DNA from: Saksenaea vasiformis B4078
Lineage: Eukaryota > Mucoromycota > Mucoromycetes > Mucorales > Saksenaeaceae
Direction of reading: 5' to 3'
DNA: 64,000 bases
Assembly (NCBI GenBank): GCA_000697055.1
Contig: JNDT01001870.1
Coordinates: forward strand, 1-64,000
The position numbers and the translations under genes were made by a program. The notes beneath the pieces are model-generated. The model was not told where the DNA came from and did not search any database. It worked only from the letters and a program-made list of their open reading frames with translations. This document shows positions 1-10,576 of the stretch, one piece after another. Position 1 is the first letter of the stretch. The number at the start of each line of letters is the position of its first letter.

Positions 1-1286
1 TCCTACAATAAACAATGAAATTGTTTTTGCATAAGGTTTATAGCAAGAAACCATTCCAAAATCGGTAAAAGCGATATCGTCTCTCAAAACAAGATAATGG
101 ACGGAGGCATAGATATCTGTAAAATTTTTGAATTCTAAACCGATTACTATCATTCGATCGTTCGATTGGAAACGTCATCCTTGAAAAAGAACACAACAGA
201 GAAAATCGTTGGTAGATGTAAATGTTTGTAAACCTTAAGTACTCTGTGTAATCAGGTGTTTCTTCACGCTATGCATACGGCGATTGCCCTATTTAGACTA
301 ATACACAGTATGCTGGTGTCTGTTTTCGGTAACCTTGTCAACACAGATGGTTGAAAACAGACGGGAAGAATTAATGGGAAACTGTTCTGAATCGTATGTG
401 ACATTATGTCATGAAGATTTCCATTCAAAGCGTACTAGAGGCCGCAGCATAAGCCCTGCTTCGGCTGTGCTATGGGTAGGAGATGTGACCTATTTTGCAA
501 AGTCATTGCACTAAGTAAATTTGAAAGTAGTAGATTCCAACTGTTTCCGAGCTTTTATGCTTTAACTTTCTTTAGCTGTTTAAGTCTGTGATCAAGGTAT
601 ACCTTCCAAATAGTGTTTCTTCTTGCTGCAGTCCTTAATACCTAGTAAAGGCTACATTAGCAGGAGAAATCTGCACGAATTGGATTCATTATTGTATTGA
701 GAAAAATTGAGCAACATTATGATCAGCTGTTGCAGAATCAGAAATATTAGCGATTTCTGCATGACTTGATTTTCCTTGCAGCATGAGATCATTTCGGAAA
801 AAAAGAAATTTATTCGATCCTGCACGATGATCAACTCTACATATCAGAAACAACAACCTCTAAATTACGGAGGATAAACGCTTTATCCTAGCAAATATGT
901 AAGCGTTTACTTTCTTGTAAACTTCTAGCAACTATCCATTATCTTTATGCGATCCTCTGGAAATGTACCTTCTTTTTTCATCCTGGATCTCTTGTACTTT
1001 TAACAAAGCAAAAATATTAGTATAAATAAGTATAGATAGAAGTGACCTGTGTCTTTGTGTAACTTCATCATGTCCTGGTCCAAAACAAAGTTTTCTTCTG
1101 GCTTACTCGATGTACCTAGCGGGTTGGGAGGGATAATCCAAAATTTATATAAGAACGTGACTCAATCGCGAAAAGCACAGTAAAGCACTCATTCTTCTTC
1201 TATTTCTCTTACTATACAAGTAAACCAGTGGACAAAGTCCTTCTCCAAATTGTCAGAGGGATTTCTTCCTCTGTTTTTTCGCTGAA
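1..1286. other. Intergenic, no gene recognised
   Basis: I see no convincing coding segment here: open frames are short and show no family motif. The right end contains the promoter region of the Fanzor relic. The left edge may be the flank of a gene outside the window. Confidence 0.5.
1144..1153 (+). promoter_or_regulatory. TATA box upstream of the Fanzor relic
   Basis: The string TTTATATAAG lies about 135 bp upstream of the first ATG (1287) and is followed by a pyrimidine-rich stretch, as in a fungal core promoter. This suggests the relic once had, or still has, its own promoter. Confidence 0.4.
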
Positions 1287-4200
1287 ATGCCTCCAAAAAA
1301 GTTGCAAAAAGGGTAAGCTTGTAATACCAAGCGTATAACATTTGATAATCGTTAATGTACTTAATAGCAAAGGGAAGGCTGTTGCTACCAAGAAATCTCC
1401 AACTCCAGTAGACTCCTTAAAGTCGGAACAGTATCATTTCACAGTCTTCTAATACGCTCGCTTTTTTGTCTAGTGGGTCTGATGATGATTCACAACTACA
1501 ATTAGCCGTCCAGCTTAGCCGTCAGAGCCACATGCTATCATCCACCGTTGCTGGCCCTTCCTCTGCTGCTGGCCCTTCCTCTGCTGCTGGCCCTTCCTCT
1601 GCTGCTGGCCCTTCCTCTGCTGCTGCTCCTTCATCATCCGCTAGCGATCATGATTACTCAGGGATGTCTAACTTGCAAATAATCTTACACAAGAAACGCA
1701 AGAAGAAGGAAAAACTTGACGAACTTGAACGTAAAAGGTAGGAACTCGAACAGCAGATACAGCAAGGTAAAGCGCAAACTACCATAATTTATTAGACCGA
1801 TTTATTTATTTCGTATTAGCACTCTGCAAATGCTGTGGAAGGGCAGGCCATCGCGATGCACGAAGTAGGAGTTGCCCACTTAATAAAAGATTCGATCTAA
1901 TGCGCAGGAAGGTAACTACGCCATACGTGAGTTCGAAGATAAGTTATTTATTTTGGATCCTATAGACAATACTGTTGCTGGTAGCTCTCTTTCCACCCGT
2001 AAACGAAAGTTATCACAAGTCGAAAAAAATATTTCGAAACAAGCGAAACAAAGAGAGAAGCGTCGGAAAACAGCAGCAATCCATAACGTAGCATCAAATC
2101 GATGCAGCAGCTGCCTGGAGAAGGGAATTTATCAACAGCAAGTACCACATGGTTCACGAAGAAGACGGCACTGTCCTGATCACACCAAAACATTAAATGA
2201 ACGACTCAAACGTTTACTGGGAGAAAAGCATCGGCGCTTTGTTCGGAAGATCGGATTAGACACGATATTGCGTTTGACAGGACATCAAAAAGACCAATTT
2301 ATGCAGCATATCAGTAATCTTGTCGATTTCCAGCGCGAGGTGGCGATCGAATCACAGTGCTTTGCAATGTATTACGTTCTACAGTTACTCGACAACAACC
2401 AAGAGATGCCAGCGATAGTGTTTTCTCAAGACTTTTTCTATGCATGTATGCAGCTTGTCTTGGGAAGGAGATATCACCAACAGCAACCGGAAATTACCTA
2501 GAGAAGACATGACAGAATCTTTCGCCGCATTCATTCGACAATTTCCTCATTCTCTTGTAACGAGACATTACCCATATTCCCATGCATTGACGTCGTTAGC
2601 CGTACAGTCAGCTACTATTTTCACGAACTCCGTTACCGAAACGTTCGAATCTCGCGCAATCAAATACTTTCATTTTAGGCTGAGAGACCTTGTAGAGGTA
2701 TGTAGATATATTGTCATTACCGTTATGATTGACTCATACTCGTATGTAGGATATAACAAAGAAAGACGCCACTGCACTGGCTGGATATATCTACGACTAC
2801 TGTGCGGGTGTTACGGTCCCCGAGTGGCCGGAGGCTGTTCAGCATTCTGAAGACCTGCAGATTGCAGTAGAAGAAATAATTATCAGCTTCGACTCTGTGC
2901 CCCGACCAATCAATCTGGAAAATATATCTGCGCAGCCAGGAATATACCTTCGTAGTCTATATGACATGCTACAAAAATTAGAGGCGTATAACACGCAGCA
3001 AACGGAGCTTGCAGAAGAGATCCAGACGGTTGCAACTCGAAGCTGGGCATTTGCTTTGATTCGGTCCATTGAAGAATTCTATGTACTTGGTCGTCGATAC
3101 CGATCACGATTAGTGACAAAATTGTGGAAGCTGTCAATTCATCTCAACCGACTCATCTCAACGCTGAGCGTTTATCATTCGAATCTCTTGAATACATACA
3201 GCATACTATTGATACCACTCGAGCTCAGATCAGCAATTCAATCCAATACCATCGTCAGATTGAGCAGTCCGGTTCGAGCAACATCGCTCGTGAGAACTGT
3301 TTTTGCCCTGAATCATTTACATTTGTCCAACAACAGAAGGTTTTCTCTTTGGTGCCACAGTACAGTTTCAAACGCCAATATGCCAGTATCGATATCCAAA
3401 CCCTTCGACAATTGCTTCGTCAAAGTGGCGTTCAGTTACTACATAGTGGGGCTCGCCAACAGACACAAGAGCAACATAAGCAAGGTACACGACAATTCGC
3501 AGCAGTCTTTGACTTCAACAAAATTTGATGCAGAAGGTAGTTAATATCTGGACCAAGATCATTTACTAATAAGCTCTTTAGTCTCTTAGAGGACCTTGAT
3601 TTGGATGAACCTCGAGAACTGTTCACAAACCTCGTAAGAACAGACGGTTATGCAATCGACTTTATATTTGCTCGCAGAACAACAGAGGAACAAGACTTAC
3701 CAGATCTGGACGCCACAGACTTTGATGAATGGGAGCTTAATAACGTATTCGACTTATGGGGAGCTGACCCGGGGATGACGGAGATTTATGTAGCTAGTAA
3801 TGGTCATAGTACAGAACCTCATGAAATTCGAAGATGTCCACAGCAGAGTTTTATGTCATGGCTGGGTACAAGAAGACGAATGCGAATATCCTGCGAATGA
3901 AGCGCGAAAACGATATACTTGCAGTAGAACAGGAGATCACAACGCGAAAGACAGCAAATCCAGAGACAATGGCAACGTACCTCGAATCACTATTGCCAAA
4001 TCTGGAGCAGCTATTTGATTTCTATGATGAAAGACTTGCAAGTCTCCGATTCTTGAACTATATTGGCAAGCAGCGGGCTGAGGCTGAACTTATCAACATA
4101 CTGCTTGATGGTGGCAAAGAATATAATCTACGCGGTCTGAAACAGAAACGGAAGACCTGGAGGAAGAAGAAGCAGCAAAAGTATGTGCCTTTCAAATTGT

Positions 4201-4775
4201 AATATGAGCTTGACTAACTTTTTTTTTTATTTTCATGTATAGGACACGGGCAAGGGAGAAGAAGTATGGCAGTTACACTTATTGGCAGCGCTGTTAGTTC
4301 TCTTTGGTTGGTAGGCGTTCACGATCACAGAAACAGAAATGGCGAAAGGCACCACTACGGCCAATGCCAGACAGGATCCCTTTGTTGCATTCGGGAATGC
4401 CACATTCCAAACGAACATGCGCGGCAAGATCTCTGGACTGGCTGACCGCTGTCGAGTTCTCCCGAAAAAGGCAGAAAATGCCGGTTTACTTGTTATGGTC
4501 AATGTGGACGAGTACAACACGTCAAAGGTAATATTGACCAACACATGGAGACACTCCATATTAACGAGGATACTTAGGTGTGCTCCAGATGTCAGCAGAA
4601 GAACATGGAGAGCTTACGACTGAACGAAGAAGCGTACGGAACGCTGCATAGCGTGCTCGGTTGCCAAACCTGTGGCACATTATGGCAACGCGATGTCAAC
4701 GCCAGCAGAAACATACACAAGCTTGCAACATGCTCGTCACTTGGTCAAGGCCGACCACTGGTGTTTCAACGCTGA
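1287..4775 (+). pseudogene. Decayed Fanzor (eukaryotic TnpB-like RNA-guided nuclease)
   Basis: Fanzors are the eukaryotic homologues of transposon TnpB, RNA-guided DNA nucleases with a RuvC domain. Diagnostic blocks are all present in order: a block ending SFKRQYASIDIQTLRQLL (about 3360-3420), TDGYAIDF (about 3640), RuvC-I GADPGMTE (Asp codon 3766-3768), RMSTAEF-like block (about 3838), GNATFQTNMRGK (about 4392), RuvC-II VDEYNTSK (Glu codon 4510-4512), a zinc ribbon CSRC..CQTCG, and RuvC-III RDVNASRNI (Asp codon 4692-4694). The N-terminus is a poly-AGPSSA stretch, a basic coiled coil and a CCHC-type knuckle (CKCCGRAGH...CP, about 1824-1880). Plausible introns are 1313-1367, 1431-1473, about 1774-1819, 2698-2749, 3536-3581, about 4181-4242 and 4528-4577. 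The frame is broken: in-frame stops at 1739, 3526 and 4312, and one-base shifts near 1887, 2490, 3100 and 3838. The 3838 shift cannot be explained by splicing. The family call is firm; loss of function is inferred. Confidence 0.9.
1550..1621 (+). repeat. Four 18-bp tandem repeats in the Fanzor N-terminus
   Basis: Four identical copies of an 18-bp unit (GCTGGCCCTTCCTCTGCT) encode repeated Ala-Gly-Pro-Ser-Ser-Ala. The perfect identity of the units means a recent expansion by slippage inside an otherwise decayed gene. Confidence 0.95.
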
Positions 4776-4891
4776 TCATATCTCGCTGTAACAAAAACAG
4801 TAGATGCTTACAGGTAAGCCTTTTTTTTTTTTCATCGAGTATTTTATTGACAATTTTTTTGTCAGGTGACTGTAGATGACAGCAACAATGA

Positions 4892-5197
4892 CATGAATAT
4901 GAACGTGAATATGAGTGTTTCAGTAACGGTGAAGAAACATTTCCTGGTCCTGCACAGAACGAAGGAACAGCGGCTAATGACGAGAATCAAACAATATTTA
5001 CTATACATCCCAAAGAAGTACTCACTCCGAGTGAGAAAGTTTGTTATCGATCTTTGGTGCCTTGTAAAGAATATACCATGTATTATGAGAGCCCTACGAT
5101 AAAATCCTTAAAATCATCAGTAACTGGAGCAACTATGATAAATTCGGTAAGAGAAGGTGGATGGTCGTGTCTCTCAGAACCTCCGAACGTTGAATGA
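4892..5197 (+). other. Open segment downstream of the Fanzor relic
   Basis: After a possible intron at about 4803-4865 (GTAAGCC to TTGTCAG) a frame stays open for about 100 codons to a TGA at 5195. It includes peptides such as IFTIHPKEVLTPSEK. It has no ATG of its own near the start and could be a lost 3' exon of the element, or chance. I do not recognise a family. Confidence 0.25.
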
Positions 5198-6050
5198 ATG
5201 ATGCGCGTTCGTGCGTCACACGTACAAGGATGAGGAGTAAAAAGTACCAGCAGCATCCATGCAGTACCTTCTACTTACGGACCAGCTTCCGATCTTAGTA
5301 GGGCATAAAGGAACAAGAATGCAACTTCTGTCTCAGGCTGATCAAGAAGAGACACGATCGGACGACGTCATGAGAGATATTGTGAATGGAAATGCATGCT
5401 AGTCCATAAAACATCTATTTCGAATTAGTTAGACATGGTTATCATTTCTCGTAGGCGGGTCTACTCCAGGTCCAATTTGCGCCAAGGAAAGATTGGACTT
5501 GTGTTATTACTTCATCAACTTTTGTCAGAGGATCAAATAACTTACGTGAACTTGGACCTTCCAATGGACATAAAATCTATTCAAGCAGCATAAAAAAATT
5601 CCTGGTTAGTAAATGGAATAGTGCTTGGATGTCATCTTACTTACCCCCGAGGGGTATTGCCACAATTTTAAGGCATCCGGCCATCGAACCTGACTCGGTG
5701 GGGGCGGCTATAATGGACAATGACTTGCGTGGAGCGGCCACGTCTGGATGTGGTGACTGCAGAGGACTTGAAGCGATGCAACATCTGGCGAACTATTCCG
5801 GAAAATGAGTGATGCTGAGTGCGTGACAACATTTACTTACTTGAGTGAAGGGCGCAAAGCACCAACACAGCCAAGACAGTTTGGGACAGAGGTAATGCAG
5901 TCTAATCGCTGAACAAAAAGACATGAATAATTTTGTATGTATAAATATTGACATCCTTACCGGGGATGTTAAGGATAAACAGATCCAAAGGGAAAAAAGA
6001 AGGAATTCATGCGTTCCTTTAAATACAGATCCTTCCGGATGAAACCTGTT

Positions 6051-6195
6051 CTTATCTTGAGATATTTTTACTGCTTTCCGAAAGGATACTGAAAATCCAT
6101 CATTGAAGTACCTCGATGAGACATTTTCCTTATCTCGAGATACCTTTCCTCTTTCCGACGGGGTACTGGGAACTCATCACTGAACTACCTTAATG
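6051..6195. repeat. Imperfect direct duplication, about 70-78 bp unit
   Basis: Two adjacent units begin CTTATCT(T/C)GAGATA at 6051 and 6129. They share CTTTCCGA, a GATACTG or GGTACTG block, an (A/C)TCATCA block and an A(A/C)TACCT ending. Divergence between copies is substantial, so the duplication is old. Confidence 0.6.
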
Positions 6196-9100
6196 CAAAA
6201 GTCAGGTTGTCCAGGTGCAAAGTATACCTTGGATTACAGTAAAATGAACTCTTTTCACTGCGCAAAACATCGTCACTTCCAACGCGAAATTATTACACAT
6301 GAACGTCGGAGGATATCTAAATGACCCAAATGCTTGTTCAAAATCTAGTAATCTATTGCGCAAATGTGTTTTAACGAAATTGGGAAGCTTCGCTTTCACT
6401 ATTGAATTGAACACGTAGATTTAACCGTAATGGTAGCAAATACAGTTAGTTTCTCTGTACAAAGGTAGTGGATACAAGATGAATACAACCGAATTCCAGA
6501 CTTTTTTTTAGTTGAATTGGGCGTGAGTGCGTGAGGGACACAGATATGATCACGCACTACATGCTATCCCACATTCTTGAAAACAACATGAATAAGCGTA
6601 TAACTGCATGTTCTACACCGAGACATCGAATATTCTATGTGAATACTACATGCAGAGGCAATATGTAGGTCTTTAGACAACCTGTCATCCCGGGGGCATG
6701 ATGTCTATTTTGAAAAAAGCGACTGCCATGTCATCATTGTGCGTTTCTAAAGAGGCAGCCTGATTCTTGACTGGTTTACTGCATCCACGGAAAAAAAAAG
6801 TGTAGCTTCTGTCGGCAGGTTATACATATTTCGGTAACTATACTCTCTTCTGGGTCGATAACGTACTAGACACAAAATCACAGGAAGTGCAACGCAGTTT
6901 CTTACCTGATGACCTTAGCATATACGCTTTCCGGACGAGGGCGTTTTGCAGGACCCTAAGAGTACCTTAGATGATATAGGAACATAACAAAGTGTGTTAT
7001 CTCGATCATCCTAGTGGTATCATATACAGCCGCCTGTGAGCGAAAGTCACTAGCATGTGTACTTGAATCTGATCAGACAATGCTTACAGCTCCCGAAGGA
7101 CTTGCAGCTCTTTTTTTTTTTTATAAACACCCACAATGTGATGCTGTGAGTGTGCAACAACCGTCAACAGATAGCAGATTCAGAAGCTCAGTATCAAAAC
7201 TTATTACGGTGGGGTCACTTACGATATATAGCAAATAAGCCCAACCAGAATACGGGATGGCGAAGACCAAATATGAATTTGAGTAGCCATCACTACGGAA
7301 TTTCCATTGTTGGAAGGTTATCAGTTCAACTTATCTTAGGTAAAGGTACTTCCTCTTGTTTCTCGGTAAGGACAAATAAAGGCGATAATCTTATCAAGAG
7401 CGTATTACACAACAAGCATTGACATGCAACGGGCAATAATAATAAACCATTCGGCATAAAAGAAGAAGCTGTCACTGCAAGTAAGGCATCCCGTCATCCA
7501 CAACTCGATGCGTCGATGATGCGGCCCACATGTAAAGAGGATCCTGAAGAATAAGTTAGCCAATGACATTATCGGTAATAAAGGAAATGTTGTCAAGGTG
7601 GATGTAGTTTAAAGATTAAATGAAGAGGATAAGAGTTTGCTGTGAATGGCAAGCGGACAGGAAACCTCTCTTTAGACAAGGGCATTTAGGAATGAGAACA
7701 TGTCCTGCCTAAGACAGAGAACTCTTCAAGCCCAAATTATGACGAGCGCCTTAGTGACTAATAGAATCTCAGACATCAAGGACACCTTATGTAAACCGGA
7801 GCAGATATGGAGCGTCCTTTCTAAAACAGCGAATTCAGTATGCCATTCTGGTAGAGAAATTGTGGAGATGCATAAGCCATCAGACACTTACATGTAATCC
7901 GAAACCACTGTCGATGGGAAAAGGGTACCAGTTCGTCTATTGCACGTCTACGATCATACATGGATCATCGTCCACAACCGATCCAATATTCAATCTGAGG
8001 GTAATAAGCGAGCCATAAGTTGTAGATGATGTGTCACATTATAGTAATGACATGGTGAAGGCATGTAAATCATTATTACTTGTAATCCTAGTAGTAAAGA
8101 GAAGACTTCTAATGTTCATTATGATTAATGCCATGAAGTTGTTGAAACCAGCTACATGGATGATTATACATTTACGCCAGCGATTTTTGAGATCATCTGA
8201 CTAACACATGTGAAAATAAGTCCCGAGGAGGCAACAACGACGCCATGTATGGTTTGTCTGCGCATAAAGCATCATCCGCAAAAGATGAAGGATATGGGAC
8301 TAGAGAATTGTATAGCGTTAACGTGTTCATATATACTTGATTATACGGAAGTGCAATGCCGTAGATAGCTTCATATGTAAATGTACCTTTTATCTCCTTT
8401 AATATACTGCACAACCGTGCCTCCATTATTTCGCTGCGATATTTGATTCTGATCATTATCTTGTATTTGTATTCACAGAAATGTTTGATGAGGTATGTAG
8501 CTGTGAGAACGTTGTAATGCTGTCGTTTTGAAGTAGCTGCTTATAGTTCCACCAGGAAAGCCGAAGGTTAGCGATAGGAGTTGCGATCCAGACTGATACA
8601 GATCCTGGCACACTTTTAGGCCCTGATAAAGGAAATACGTAATTGGTTGCCAATGTAATATTTTGCGAAAGGTGGCGCTATTGCGAGATAAGGTGCATTG
8701 TAAGGCTCGCTAGAAGTGACTGACGCACTTGCTTGTTGTCCATATTTTTGCTCTGAAATAGGATACGTGCATGATATTTGCTATCCCTGAGAAGGCATTT
8801 TTACACATTGTAATCCAACATTGGCCCAGATAGCTACCTTTTTACCTGTGCACAGCATTGAGAGTTTGCAAAAGTCTTATCAAGCAGACCGTACAACAGG
8901 TACAGGAACACAGGTCCCCGGAACTAATTCTGCAGAAACAATACAAGTTCACTTTTTTTATTCTTCTTCACCAATAATAGCATATTTAATAGACGCACTT
9001 ACTTCAATCATGCGTTTGCGAAAGTAAAAAGGGAAGATAGGATTGTCAGCAATCTACACACAAACGGTGTATTGAATGGAGAGGCAATTATAGGGGTAAT

Positions 9101-9707
9101 AAAGATATTCCTGCAATTTACGTGAATTCAACCGTTTACCAGTAAATTGATTCATGTGAACCTGTATATTCTGCAAAGTTGCATTATGGAGAGCACGATA
9201 CTTAGCCGTGAAATCGGCTACGCAAAATTTCAATAAAATGCGCCATATTATGCGTTACGATCGGACACAAGTCGATTTAGTGTCTTCCTCTTTTGGGATT
9301 TAGATCAATTCATGCTGTGTATCCGCTTGAACTTCGGTATTTCTGTATTTGACTGCGCCGCTTGGCGGAAAATGAAGCTAAGCAGGTTTAATACGTACGG
9401 CTTCCCAAGGTTTAAAAAAAGAAATAATGTGCAAGGCGGTCCATAGTTGCGCGAAAAAGGATGAAATTTACTGTCTTATATTGGCAGTTTTCTTAAATAA
9501 CAAAGAATAAAACATACGTAAAAAGTAGACGGGTGGGTTAAATTCTGTTTTATGTCGCTTGCACTTTACCGTGTCTCCGTGAAATCATGCTTTACTTTAC
9601 GAGAGAGGTTTTATCATATGTAAGGTGACAGCACCTATCGGCATTGCGCTGCATCTCATGGTGACATTAATAGCTTCATGCTCTACTACAAGCACCTAGT
9701 GGGAAGG

Positions 9708-9716
9708 TATATAAAC
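9708..9716 (+). promoter_or_regulatory. TATA box of the secreted orphan gene
   Basis: TATATAAAC lies about 50 bp upstream of the ATG at 9766, the expected distance for a TATA-driven fungal promoter with a short 5' leader. Confidence 0.6.
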
Positions 9717-9765
9717 GCAAGATTCACAAGCGAGCATTCACGACTTCTCTATACTATCAGAAATA

Positions 9766-10576
9766 ATGAGACGTCTACTCTTTATCCCTCTTTTCTTATG
9801 CTTTGTTGTCTTCACTGGAGTCAAGTCCTCCCCGGTTATTTTCAAGAGACAAGACTCTACACCTCTCGCGGATACGTGGTATGCTGTAGCGATTTCCGAA
9901 GGAGAATACAACATGGCGAAGGGTGGCTTCGCGGAGTCGAACGTAACATTGAGCTGTGATACACTCATGCTTTCCAATGTTACGAATACATCTGCAGTTG
10001 TCGAGGAAGACATTGTTATACAGAGCACTGTTTCGCAGGATTCTTCCAGTATGGTTGGGCAAGGAGTGTTTGAAGTAGTAGGTGAAAGTGATGAGAACGG
10101 AGTTTTCCAGGTGCTAACCACCATTGGTAAGCAAGCACATATTACTCGTTTTCTCTATTGCTTATCCCTTTTTAGAATCGTTTACCATCAACCTCACTGA
10201 ATGGGCGCAGTTATTCCCTCAGTACGACTGGGGAAACGTCTCAGGAACGCTAGATATGCTGCCTGGCACGGTGGAGATCAGGATGATTCTAAACGTTAAG
10301 CTTATTTCTTTGCAAAACAACGATAACTACGATGCAGCCATCCTGTGGCTTAACGGGACGGAAGCAAATAGTTATCACCAGATGAACTTACCAGAATATG
10401 TTACGCGCATTCATCCTAGGCTAGCCCAACAAACTTATAATTTCGTCTACGCCACTGTGTACTCTGTAAATCCTACTGTAGATGATAACACCTTCCAAGT
10501 CTATCAGGAAACTTTTAGTGAATACGTTCCTGATGCTAGTCTTGTGCGGCTAAACAATACCTGTGCTCAGCAGTAG
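9766..10576 (+). CDS. Secreted orphan glycoprotein
   Basis: I do not recognise the family. The model is two exons, 9766-10126 and 10176-10576, joined by a 49-nt intron; the join is in frame and gives about 253 residues. The first 21 residues form a clear signal peptide (Met-Arg-Arg, then a Leu/Phe/Val-rich core) with likely cleavage near VKSS-P. A dibasic KR site follows (FKRQD), so Kex2-type trimming is possible. The mature part has about seven Asn-X-Ser/Thr sequons, few cysteines and no membrane segment. The gene stands alone between long empty stretches, with its own TATA box. A cell-wall or extracellular role is a guess from the signal peptide only. Confidence 0.75.

Larger units (their letters stand above)
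5198..9765. other. Gene-poor region, no gene recognised
   Basis: This 4.5-kb AT-rich stretch has only scattered short open frames (under about 95 codons) with no motif, no consistent splice pairing and no RNA gene that I can recognise. It contains one imperfect direct duplication (6051-6195) and the TATA box of the next gene. It may be old mobile-element debris around the Fanzor relic. Confidence 0.5.

Noticed and set aside
3536..3581. Reading the break near 3526 as a frameshift
   Set aside because: The frame before the intron and the frame after it agree in phase if the TGA at 3526 is simply a nonsense codon, so no indel is needed here.
9738..10124. 128-codon minus-strand open frame
   Set aside because: It overlaps the secreted orphan, which has TATA box, signal peptide and in-frame intron; the antisense frame has none.
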